From Bradysia coprophila (taxonomy: Eukaryota; Arthropoda; Insecta; Diptera; Sciaridae): a stretch of 64,000 bases of DNA. The translations under genes were made by a program, and so were the position numbers. The notes under the pieces were generated by a model that ran no database searches, was not told the DNA's origin, and worked only from the letters and a program-made list of their open reading frames with translations. Of this stretch, positions 1-11,198 are shown piece by piece (the first letter of the stretch is position 1; each line of letters opens with the position of its first letter). The DNA is taken from assembly GCF_014529535.1 (NCBI RefSeq), contig NW_023503555.1, forward strand, positions 1,240,001-1,304,000, in the 5' to 3' direction.

Positions 1-654
1 AAACAACCATTTTCGGAATTGTGATCGAAAAACTTTTTATTTTCAATATTAAAAGGTCGTCAAAAGACTTAAGGTCAATTAATTGACTCAATTTACGCAC
101 ATGTCTATGCAATGATGTGAATGGATTCATTTACATTTTAGCATTAATAAAATATGTTGATTATAATGCCGAGACACCGAAACGAACAAAGTGGAAGAAT
201 ATGCTTGCGTGTGAAATGGTGTGGTACAGATATAAGTATAAAATGTGATTATTTAAGTCACGATTTATAAATCAACAATTACATTTGCAATTGAGCGATA
301 AAATAAAATCAAAAAAAAACCTTTGCTGAAAATCTTATGAGTCAAAATCAATAAACATCATCAGTATGGACAGTGGACATTGTATCTGTACCATTTTTAC
401 AATTCCGTTCAATCACAAGAAAAACAAATTGTGATCGATTAATTGAACGAAATGCTGAACAGTCAATTACGGTGACACAAATTATGGCATTTCAGCGTTT
501 ACATTATTTAATAGGACTCAATTATTGTCGTTCTTCGCAGTTCGCATTAAATGCTCTAATGATGGATCAAAAATGTAGATTCAACATCATTATCAAAAGA
601 TATTCAGATATTCATAATGTGCTATAAGCAACCTGAGCGAGGGGTTACCGACTC

Positions 655-729
655 GGGGAAATGGTGTCAGGGGAAATGGTGTCAGGGGAAATGGTGTCAG
701 GGGAAATGGTGTCAGGGGAAATGGTGTCA
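655..729. repeat. 15-bp minisatellite, five copies
   Basis: Five perfect head-to-tail copies of the unit GGGGAAATGGTGTCA fill exactly 75 bp. The lack of substitutions between copies points to recent expansion or slippage. No gene overlaps it. Confidence 0.95.
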
Positions 730-2344
730 CAACTTGCGGTTCAGTAAAGGAAATTTCTATAAATATTCAGATGAAAGTTCGAGAAAATAGCGGCAAATAA
801 TTTTGAGTATAGTCCGTGATCCGATCCTAACTCTATAAAATGTGATATTAAACGGCAAAATCTTTTACTTCGTTTGTTTCAACATTCAATCAGATGTAAG
901 TATAAGCTTAAGCAGCAGAACTTCCCTTTCACTTTTGTCTTCAACACAACGATTAGAATTTTCTACAAGATTACGACAAAAATCCGACAATCTTCCACTT
1001 GAAATGATTTTTGTAAGATATACTGACATCTGACTGCGACGCATGCAAAGACAGAGGTATTCTGTGGTACCCACTTGATTTCTAATAATCATACGTTTCC
1101 ATCAATCGAACGATGCATTCGGTAAGTCATACGTGCAACATAATGTATAACGTAATTGATTATTTTTGATGATAGTTCACTTGAAACACATCAACTTGTT
1201 ATCAATTGAAAACAACACTTCTCGACAGACAACTCTAGGTACGATAAGATAGCTAAATGAGTGTAATGTACGTCTCTTGACGGAATGTATACTAATAATC
1301 AACAGTATGAAACGAATGAGGAAACGCATATGATAGCGTGGAAAAGGTGTAGCACGTTTAAGTCAGATGAGTCGGTGAAAATGTTAGAATTATTGCCTAT
1401 TCCTATTGACTTAAGATAGATTGACCTAATGAATTGAATGAATTAACAATTGCGATTCACTTTTTGCAGAACGTTTTTTTTCTCTTTTAATAACAACGAT
1501 GACAAAAAATGCTATTGTTCTGCTAAAGCGCATGTTAATTCTAACAAAGTAAAAGATTTTGTATCTGTCATTTCCCTTCACTTAGGTGTTTAAGGAAGTA
1601 ATTGAGTCGATAATATATTCGTGAAATGACATGCTTTGTGTGTCTGTGGAGGGAAAAATTATGAATATCGTTTTTCTCAATGAAGCCAAAGAAAGCGCTG
1701 CTTTTCGTCACTGAGTTGAGAATTAGCTATTTTCTCAATTCAGTGAAGAAAAGTACGGCTTTCTTGACTTTATTGAAAAATGTTGCACGCAACCGAGTGA
1801 TAATATTAATTTGTGCAACAAGTCGGGCTCTTTTAATTACCGTTTTCGATAACCAGTCGCGAAAATTAAACTTTCTTGATTTGTCAATGTATTTTTCTTT
1901 GAAGTTTGGACGTTTAGAAGATCAGACCATTGTTTTAAAGAAATTCACTTAAATGGCACAAAAGCATAGGTAAGGACTTGATAGTGTACACCTACGTGGT
2001 GCAGTGCATTTTGTGCCCTGAATCTAAATTAAACGGTAAAGACAGCATGACACGGCAGCGTAAAGTATTCTAGAAACGAATTCGTTAAAAAAAACTTTTA
2101 AGCCTAATTTTCTGCAATTTTCTCTATTATGCAGCTGAGACACGTGTCGATTCATCCATTCATCAACCGGCTTAAAAAAACTTATTCGATGAAGTCGAAC
2201 GAACGGAAAGAAGTTTATTCTGTTTTGTCGACAACACGATAACTTCAGTAATTAGTGAAATGAAGTTTTCGACCAGAGCGAAGCGAGGGCCGTAAGAAGA
2301 ACTTTTTTCTGGTCGAGTCTGTATCAGTGATACCTCGAAAAGTG

Positions 2345-2498
2345 CAGGGGCGGATCTAGCTTTTGTTCTGACTCGGGCGGTTAGAAGACAACAAATTTTT
2401 GCCCGGGCGATTTTCGTTTTGAAAAAAAAAATCCATATAAAAATCATCTTCTGACCACCGGCGACCGCCTCGACCGCACATAGGTGGATCCGCGCCTG
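2345..2498. mobile_element. hAT-type MITE, 154 bp, 8-bp TSD
   Basis: The element begins CAGGGGCGGATC and ends GATCCGCGCCTG, near-perfect terminal inverted repeats of the CAGGG type usual for hAT transposons. It is flanked by the perfect 8-bp direct repeat GAAAAGTG (2337-2344 and 2499-2506), the duplication length expected of hAT transposase. It has no coding capacity, so it would have been mobilised in trans. Confidence 0.85.
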
Positions 2499-2812
2499 GA
2501 AAAGTGTTCCGGAAAATTAGAAGTAATTTTCCATGGCCATTTTCAATCATAAATCAGCTGGAAATCATTACGTTTTTTTTAATATTTTTCTAGATCAATA
2601 GCTATAATTTGAAGTACTATTCTAATAGTGTTTCTCGCATCATTCGACATCAAAGGATTTCTTATAAATTAGCTTTCCTTCTGGAAAAACCGTTTTCCAT
2701 TAACCGGAAATTTTTTTGTCATGACAAACAATATCGAACAAAGAAAAATATTAAAGAATTTAAGGCGCACGTAGTTCTTTTATTTTTCGGACGCAAGGAC
2801 CTGTACTACTTC

Positions 2813-2901
2813 GAGGACAGCATCACTAAAGGGCATAAGAAAACCGATTCTGAACCGATTTTGATAAGTTGTCGGACATGCCCTTTAGTGATGTTGCCCT
2901 C
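2813..2901. repeat. Short hairpin repeat
   Basis: Arms around CATCACTAAAGGGCA (2821-2835) and its reverse complement (2879-2893) enclose about 43 bp; imperfect pairing extends outward on both sides. It is probably a small MITE remnant. No clear target-site duplication was found. Confidence 0.6.
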
Positions 2902-2984
2902 AACTTGTTTCAGTCTTAAACGTTAAGGACTGTATTCAGAGAATGGAGTGGGAATAAATGTAAAGAAAAGCACTACTCTTATGT

Positions 2985-3100
2985 ATATGGTTTTTTCTGT
3001 ATACGTGAGAGTGTATTGGTGAGCTATGATATGAATCGGTCGGTTAGGAAAGTAAGGGTTGGGAAGGAATGCACCAACACACTCTTACTATTAGAAAAAT
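2985..3100. repeat. Partial copy of the 30966-31443 palindrome family
   Basis: From the TTTTTTCTGTATACGTGAGA segment to the run ending ACTATTAGAAAAATT, this sequence closely follows one inner arm of the palindrome at 30966-31443. It includes the shared block GAGCTATGATATGAATCGGT. Only one arm is present, so it is a truncated copy. Confidence 0.75.
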
Positions 3101-5355
3101 TCCAGTCAAGCGACTGGACACACCCAAGTTATGGGCCTAGTTCAAATAGTAAAACAGAATAAAAAAAGAAAATCAGAAAATTCTCTCCGAATATATTTTG
3201 AAATCGTAATTATTTCTGCATCAAATTAAATGGCAGGTTTCTGACGAAGTAATTACAAAACAAAATCCATAACGTAAATGACAAAAAATAATTAAAATAA
3301 TTATTAAACGGACATATGATCCATAATTGTGCGCATATGATATACCACAAGTGGCGACTTACTATCCATCTCTAAAATGCATCACACATTTCAGCACGTG
3401 TAGTAAAGTAAGTAGTATGCATATATAATACGATTCGATTCTGCGTGATAACTTAATTCACATATCATTCACAGCAAAGTCATGGACGTGTCGTGGAATG
3501 GAAAAAAGGGGGAAAATAAAATACCAAAACTTAAATGAATTAGAATCTTATACGGTTCAAATGATGAATAGTGTGATACGTTAGAAACGTTATCTCGTGT
3601 TATCTGCACACATTTTATCGAATTGAAAGAATTAAAGTCGAAAATAGCAGATTATAGCAGACTATGTATGAATGAGTAACAGGTCTGCTGTGTAATCGTG
3701 CGTGTGTTATGTATCGGAGTAGGTAGGTGAACTTCAATTTTCAGCAAATATTTATTAATTTTGCTATGTAAATTAGCAATGATCGAGCCAATATTGGATT
3801 TCTGAACCGTTTTTTGCTGATGCTTCTTACCTTATTTCTATATATAATTGTGTATCTCTATCAACGGTTGTTATAAGTGTGTAGACGAATTTAAAACAAC
3901 TTAAACTTAATGTATATTAACCAACAGCCAGAGTATTAATATCAAATCAAAATTTAACCTTCCGCGTGTAGCACATTTAGACAATTTTTATGTATGAGGT
4001 TTAGATATTACGCATTTTTGTAAACAAACTTTTATAACAACAACGGACACATTCATAACCAGCGAAAACTAAGGAGACAGCTGTTGAATATATATATTTA
4101 TTGTTATGTTTCCAATTGTTTATTGTTTCTAACGATTTATAATTTGAATAAAGTCACTGTTCTTGCACATTATAAACACTCAAATACATCGACCGCTTCA
4201 AATCACTGTTATCATTCCAAAAATATTCTAAACTAAAATTCCGAAAATTCGATTCACATTTCTCTCACAATTATAATTGTATGCGGGACACTAATTTCAA
4301 CGTATTATGCTGCTTCTATCACGACCGTTCAGCAACTGAGACAATTTCAATACACAAAAACATTTATTGTTCGCCAGACGATGTCAAACCTAGCAAAGTC
4401 AGATTATGATTGGAAATGTGTGTTTGTTGAGTGTGTGGTGTTTATGACCATGTTATGAAGAAGAGGAATTTTATATTTTTGTAGTGTCAGTTTGGTAATA
4501 TTTCCGGACCCGGTAACTAATATTTCGAGAAATTTTCTTTGATTCAGGACTTTGATAAGACAATTTCCAATTTTGTCTATAATGTTTCTTAAAACGAACA
4601 CTGTCGACTGTACTAGGTCGTACCATATCTTTGTTTAAATCAACCGAAGTGAGTTGACGTAGGAATGGCTAAAATCCTGACTTTTAACAAAGGTGAAAAT
4701 TGGTATTTTACAACGCAGGCGAGGAAATGATCATTTTCTCCCTTCTGCTGAAGTTTAATTCTCTTATGTGACTTAAAGCCCTCGTTACGCTCTGGATCTC
4801 TCTCCAAATGCAATTTCCAACTTATTCCCCTCGTTCAACAAATAACTATTCCACCGTTCAAATACACACCGCTCGCTTTACCCAAATTTTCATGAAACAA
4901 TATTTGTGGTAATATTTGGAAAAATCCAGGAGAATTTGGGAAAATTTGGATAAATGTTTCCTCACATAGAAATGGCTTATATCCAGACGTTTGACAAACA
5001 AAAAGCAAAAAGCCTTACGACAAAGCATAGACAATCAAATAGTACGAATACCTAACTTAGTCTTTGCGTCAGAAAAGTCCGGGATCGATGCTCGTTTGTT
5101 TTCATTGCTATTATCTTGCTCAATTCGTTAATCAAAACAATTGCTTCTCGGCACCATGTACCCATTGTTTCAACAGCAAACGGTACAAAATGGTAGTTTT
5201 GACTTATCACCGATTCATATTAAGACCAAGAATAGCTTTTCAACGGAGCAATGTGGCTGCAGTAATAAAGGTACCTTTCTAGATGGCGATAAGTTGAGTG
5301 AGCTCTTTTACGTTTGTGATTTTAATTTTTAACTTTTCAAATTGTGATACCAAAT

Positions 5356-6532
5356 TAGGGTTGCCATTTTTCAAAATTCAAAAAGAGGACATTTTGTAAG
5401 AAAAAAGAGGACATTTTGTAAGAAAAAAGAGGACCCTTTTTGATTCGAAAAAGAGGACGAAAAGAGGACAAATATGAGTCTTAACTCTTTTATTATTTTA
5501 TTTTATCTGTTTAATGATCAACAAACAGGCGAAAGCCCAATAATATGTCAATCAGCAAATTACAAAAATGGAAAACTTTAGGAAAAATCATAAACCAAAA
5601 GCATAGCAAAACGTTAACAATGTCAACAGCCATCACTATAATCAAAATCAAAAAGCGAAATGATCCTTGACTAGGCTCTTAAATACAGAAAACCTGTCAT
5701 CCATTAAGTTTAATCGTGAGAAATATACGTCGTGGTGCTCTTGCAGGCGATAAATAGGACAATTTCTCTGTACATTAGTCTTGAATTTTGGAAGGTAAAA
5801 CAAAGTATTTTGCCGTGTGGATGTAGAACGTCGATCAAACTTAAGATGATGATAAAGTTGAGAATCGATACGATGATGGATCAGTTTGAACAGAGTGAGT
5901 TCGTCATTTTCCAACCGTCGTGACTCCAACGAGTGTAACTTCAGAAACTTTAGCCTTTTGTCGTATGATTGTTTCTCCATGTTGAATTTGTAGAAAAACA
6001 TCCTTGAGAATTTCCTCTGAACACGTTCAATTTGATCGATTGCATTGAGATAGAACGGACTCCAGACCGACGAGCAATATTCCAACCTGTTTCGGACGAG
6101 AGAGTTGTAAAGAATCATCATGCTTGTTTGGTTAGAAAAAACAAAATTCCAACAGGATCTATAGATATTCACATTGTTAGTGAGAAAAGTTGAAACGTCC
6201 AGCATTGGAATTTTATTGGTTCGAGGCAAAGCCGAGGTCAAGTACGTACCACATGTAAACATGTTTGTAAATGGTATCATTCGAATGCCTCAATGTCATA
6301 GTTGGAAGATATTTTAAAAGAAACAATAAAAATAGCCCCGCAGCGAAATATTTTTTCGTAAAATTTGACCATGTCTCTTAAGATTTTCTAAAATGTAACA
6401 AATTTTTAGAAAAAAGAGGACAAAAGAGGACTTTTTATAGAAAAAGTGATGTTCTTAGAATTTTTACAAAAAAGAAGAGTTAGACGAAAAAAGAGGACAT
6501 GTCCTCTTAAAAGAGGACGAATGGCAACCCTA
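5356..6532. mobile_element. TIR element (hAT-like ends) enclosing a LINE fragment
   Basis: Inverted ends TAGGGTTGCCATT and AATGGCAACCCTA are flanked by the direct repeat ACCAAAT (5349-5355 and 6533-6539). Just inside both ends are repeated AAAAGAGGAC motifs, direct on the left (5386-5428) and again on the right. The interior carries a reverse-transcriptase fragment on the minus strand. The duplication reads as 7 bp, against the 8 bp usual for hAT, so family assignment is tentative. Confidence 0.65.
5648..6280 (-). pseudogene. Non-LTR retrotransposon reverse transcriptase, C-terminal fragment
   Basis: About 200 codons are open and resemble the thumb and C-terminal part of Jockey/CR1-type LINE polymerases, including the typical string YNSLVRNRLEYCSSVWSP followed by an IERVQRKF block. 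The catalytic palm motifs (such as the YADD box), endonuclease and gag regions are absent, so it is a truncated relic. It lies wholly inside the TIR element at 5356-6532, either captured by that element or inserted into it. Absence of internal stops over this span suggests it is fairly young. It is not expected to be functional. Confidence 0.8.
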
Positions 6533-7680
6533 ACCAAATTCATGTATAAATGCTGAGCAATAAATTATTTCCTTGCAATAGTACGACCGCAGTGACTACC
6601 TAAATTTACCACATTATGCATCTCATTATAAAAGTCACTCTCCTTTGACGCAAGCTGATGACGCGCTAAAGGTCAACATATTCTTTCCACTCGTCATAAC
6701 ACAAAGTTCGTGGTTGAGGATTTATAGAGTTTTGCGTGTAGTATAAAGGTTGTATACGATGCTGAGTGATTTCTCTGGAATATAGGCAAGATCACAATAT
6801 AGCCGTGGTTATTAGCCTGCTATAATGTACCTTTTATTAGAATGTTGAAGAGTGAGATCTCCGTAAGTTTCCATAATTGTGGATCGGGACATACAGTCAA
6901 GGTGTAAAATACTTTAAAAGTTCAAGGTTTTACCCTCGAGCTTCGTATAATATAGAAAATTAGCTAACACCAAAACATTCGTTGTGTCAAACCATATACG
7001 AAATGTTTGACTCAGACATTCTATCCGATTTATAGCAAATACCAAAATACCAAAATTGTTGTTTTCTGATAAAAATTTCGTTGGCTCATTGATGCGGTTT
7101 AAGTATTATAAACAAGACGATTGAATGTGGAGGAACTGATTAATTCTATTACTCACCTTATGCGCTCATTACATCTATTGTTTTGAGACAACACCGTTGC
7201 CGTTACTTTCAATTAGAAAATTGTCTGCTTATATTTAAATTTTTCCGTGATTTATAGCCTGCGAACATATTACAATCACATCGTGTAAATTGATATAATT
7301 TAAACAATAAAATTTAACAACAGGCGATACTAAATGCACAGGTGTTTATCTCAATTCACCGATACTGATATGATGGCGGAATTTTAACTGATTCAGCGAA
7401 ATAAATAGGAAAATGTACACAATTTACGAATGGATATTGCGGTGCCCACGCGGCTTAGATTGATAATAGGTAGATAGAGATTGCTAAAATTGATAAGTAC
7501 GTGAAACATTTTCTGGCATACTGTTGCTGTTTATGTAATTATATCTACTATTATGCAGTCGGAATTGATATGGTGGTGGCATAGCACAGTTATACAAGTG
7601 GAAATGTGTCTTATCAGTTCTCGGATTTACACTTTTCTTAACCCGTCAAAGACCGCAAGCATATTAACAGTTTTAATGTA

Positions 7681-7782
7681 CAGTAGTGCGATCAAAGTAG
7701 TGCGTAAATGGATTTTCATGTATACTTTTGCGCACTATAGTACGCAAAAGTGACTTTTAGAAAAATGAAGATCCCACTACTG
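7681..7782. mobile_element. Tc1/mariner-like MITE, 102 bp
   Basis: Ends CAGTAGTGCGATC and GATCCCACTACTG form terminal inverted repeats with one mismatch. A TA dinucleotide flanks each side, the hallmark of Tc1/mariner insertion. There is no coding capacity. Confidence 0.65.
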
Positions 7783-7796
7783 TACAGAAAATCTTG

Positions 7797-7918
7797 TTGC
7801 TAACTTATGCCAAAACTGGAATTTTGCGCATACGATGTGTTGTCAACCTCGGCTTCGCCTCGGATCGACACTTTTCACATTTATTGCGCAAAATTTCCAT
7901 TTAGGCATATGTTAGCAA
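7797..7918. repeat. Imperfect hairpin repeat
   Basis: Arms starting GCTAACTTATGCCAAAACTG and ending in the near reverse complement (TTTAGGCATATGTTAGC) enclose a GC-richer loop around 7830-7870. It immediately follows the MITE at 7681-7782. Confidence 0.6.
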
Positions 7919-8862
7919 AACAGCTATAGTATCTGATCTGTTACATCTTTTAATAGAAGATTTTCAGAGATTTATTTCAGAAATCTTTTACTTCATTTGT
8001 TTTGAACACGGTTTTTGCTATATAAGACCTCATTTGTCGGAGCTTGTCGTTGATTATTGTTGTCGTTGTCGATAGCAGATGACAGCCGTCTGTAACAAAT
8101 TATATGGTAAATCCGCGTTGGGTGAGTGATTGTTAAGAGTAGTCAACGCACAGTGCGTTGGAGTAGTTGTATGGCAGTATATCGGTGGGTCTATTCACAG
8201 CCGGCGAGAAGACAGCAATACTATTATCGGGTCTATTAGCTTCTTTTGATCGAAGTGTTTTCAAATAAACAAACAAACAAATCTTTTACTTTATTATTCG
8301 CTTTGCGAGATAGAGATAGGCAATTTTTTTGAGAGCGCTATGCAAATTTAGTAAATCGTTGGGTCTCTTCGAATTGATAGCTAAATTTACATGTATAGGT
8401 AATTTGTTCGGTTAGTACCCAGTCGAAGGACGACATTACACAGAGTTCTTACTTTATTTTTGTGATTGCTGTGTAGCAGCAAGTCTGTTGGTGACTGCCT
8501 GCAACAACATCACTTCATCACCCGATTTTAGATGTCCAACTCGTTGAGTCTGGCTTAGATTAGATTTTCGTTTACACTGGAGAAGCAGAAACACATATCA
8601 TAGATTCTTTGTTGCCAACTCGTATCTAGATTCCTCTATAATCATGGAAATGATCCGGCTTTTCATAAGGAGCGACTAAGGTGCATTTAAAATTGGCAGA
8701 TCCTTGTCGTAGAGTTCATAATACCCGAAGGGAGGAACCCTGAAGCGGACAATCACTAAGGATGTGCATGTTAGTCTGGGATGCTAAACAACAGGAATAG
8801 AGAGGGACTATTGACATATTTATTTATTGGAGATGATCGTTAAGCTTGTAGTGGAACGATAA

Positions 8863-9970
8863 GGGGCCATTCAAATAGTGCGCACGCAGTTTCCTAGGCC
8901 TTTTTGATACCCCCCTCCCCTCTGCACGCTTTCGCACGTTTTTCAAAACCCCTCCCCCCAAAAGTGCGCACGTTTTCGAAAAAAAATTGTATTCCAAAAA
9001 TTGTCCGCTTTTCTGGTAACGGATCCAGAAATTCAATAGAATAAACTTTAATTAGTGTTTGCGTGATAGTGTGATCAATTTTAGTGTAACACCACACGAA
9101 AGTCTTTTTTGGCTATTGAAAATTGTATTTCCAAGGTCGAACTATACGTTTATATGTATCACTTCGTCGAAGGATTGATTCCAGCGCAATCCCCAACCAA
9201 ATTTGTGTCAGGATGAGATCACTTGGATTGAACCAAATACCTTCTCTACTCTACACAATTTTGTATACGGATGAGGTCACTTGCGTTGACACAAACACCT
9301 TCTCTGCACAATTTGTATAAGGATTTTACTACAAAACTGTGTAGAGCAGGTGTTTAATTAAATGCAGATAACTTTTTCCATCCACAAAATTGTATAGAGA
9401 AGATATTTGGTTCCATCCAGATGACTTCATTCTTATACAAATTGTGTAGAGAAGGTGTTTGGAATCAATCCTTCGACGAAGTGACCCATATAAACGTATA
9501 GTTCGAACTTGGAAATACAATTTCCTTATGAAACGTGAGACCAAAGCCAATAGCCAAAGTAGAATAGCACTTACCTTTGTCTGTCTTGAACTAAAATATC
9601 GCATGTGTTAGTCATACTATGAACATAACACCGTATCTAAATTATGTTAAATAATGATTTTTTTTAGAGCGCTTGACTCAAGAAATTCACTCCTACTTGT
9701 ACAGGAAATCTTTCATTTGCTGAAGAAGTAATTCCACATGCGTTTGGTTATTCTGATTGTTTTCTTGAGAATATACAATGACCGACTAGAGAGTTTCTTG
9801 AGCAAAGCGATAGTTCTAGTAGGTTTTTGGTACATTTCTAGTTTACAAGTTTCGGACCAAAGTGAGTGCGCACGCTTTTAGCTAACTCCCCCCTCCCCTG
9901 CGCACTTTTCTGCACGCTTTTAACAACCCCCCTCCCCCCTTAAGTGCGTGCGCACTATTTGAATGACCCC
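8863..9970. mobile_element. PIF/Harbinger-like foldback, 1.1 kb, TAA TSD
   Basis: The ends are GGGGCCATTCAAATAG and CTATTTGAATGACCCC, flanked by TAA on both sides (8860-8862 and 9971-9973). Both TIR sequence and 3-bp TAA duplication fit PIF/Harbinger. A second nested palindrome (about 9115-9180 with 9460-9525, sharing AACTATACGTTTATATG) and internal repeats of an ACCTTCTCT..ACAATTTGTATA motif fill the middle. The short open frames inside are not genes; no transposase is encoded. Confidence 0.75.
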
Positions 9971-9973
9971 TAA

Positions 9974-11198
9974 GACAAAGGTAAGTGGGTCAAGATCTTG
10001 GGAGTAATTAACAGTCTTCCAAACAGGCAACCTAAAAAAGTGTCTTGGTACTACAGATTATATCAATCCACATTGTCGTCTTTTTATCTAGCAAGATTTT
10101 ACTAAGGGGTCTAGTGAATAAACACCTATAGGTGTAGCAGCTAGAACGATTTCCATCAATAATTTTAACCTTTCAGATAAGGCAAGAGTATACTGCAATG
10201 TAATTATTATGTCTGTTACGTATTTTGTTAAAAAAATATTTGTCTTTTCACTGTATAAAACTACAATGGTTGGAGGCAGTGTCTATTTTTTGAAAAATAA
10301 TTTGCAAAGTTGTTCATAGCAAATTTTGGGAAAACAGCAAATTTTGGGAAAATAGCAAATTTTGGGAAAATAGCAAATTTAGCAAATTAATTTACTAAAA
10401 ATATGCCCTAGGTGGAGGTGAAGGTCATCACTTACTTTTCATCATTGCTGTCGATAAGAAAAATTACCAGGGACTGTTCACAAATGACGTCGTTAGGGTG
10501 TGTTCAAGAAAACGTGACAGTTCTAACACATTTGGGTCAATTTTGACTCTTTTGTGACGAGAGAGGAGAATGGACAGAGTGTCGAAAATTCCATAAAATA
10601 GCTCGAAAGGTTAACAAATGGCGAAGCAACCCAGACCGTTTAAAATTACAGACGGAAATACCAACTAATTTTCGAAGACTGTAAAGAATGAGGAAATTTT
10701 TGTTCATCAAAACGCACCATTTTATTACGCAAAAAATAACTGCTGTGAATTCACCACATCATAAATAACTTGTGACACCCAATCGAACACTTCAAAATAA
10801 AATTAAAAAAATCTTAAAACAAAAACCTGGGTAATATCATCATTTTATCGATCAGATCGTTAAGTTTAAAGCATCAGAGAATCTAATTCAAAATAAATTA
10901 AATTTTTTCAACAACAAAATTAAACTGAGGTACATACTAAGTAACCACTTAGTGTAGCTTACTGTGGAGTGAAAGAGACCTAATTCAATTTTTTTTGTTT
11001 GCACTTCTGTCAAGTATGACAATTTAACAAAAGAAATTTTGAATTAGGTATCTTCCGCTTTACTACGAGTAGCTACACGTAGTCATCATTAGGCATTAAT
11101 ATCATCGAAATGATAATATTCTCGTTACATCTGTCAATCAAAGCTCACGGTAACCCGTAGAAGGAACAAAATTTGCATATAACTAGACAACTAAAACA
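9974..11198. other. Gene-free DNA with a short tandem repeat
   Basis: No gene is supported. About 10318-10378 holds three to four copies of a 20-bp unit containing GCAAATTTTGGGAAAA. About 10951-11078 forms an imperfect hairpin with paired TAATTCAA/TTGAATTA and GTGTAGCT/AGCTACA arms. Confidence 0.55.

Larger units (their letters stand above)
1..5340. other. Gene-free repeat-bearing DNA
   Basis: No reading frame here resembles a known protein and the short open frames lack convincing start, splice or codon signals. The stretch holds the separately listed minisatellite, a hAT-type MITE, a short hairpin near 2813-2901 and a partial copy (about 2985-3100) of the palindrome at 30966-31443. The rest is AT-rich sequence without visible structure. 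Confidence 0.6.
6540..8862. other. Gene-free DNA with small MITEs
   Basis: No supported gene. It contains the Tc1/mariner-like MITE at 7681-7782, a hairpin at 7797-7918, and two pieces of the dispersed AATCTTTTACTTCATT family (about 7979-8100 and 8236-8300). The rest is unremarkable AT-rich sequence. Confidence 0.55.

Noticed and set aside
373-627. 84-codon open frame upstream of the minisatellite
   Set aside because: The start is not ATG, composition resembles background, and no homology is recognisable.
655-729. CRISPR-like repeat array
   Set aside because: The units are contiguous without spacers and the genome is eukaryotic.
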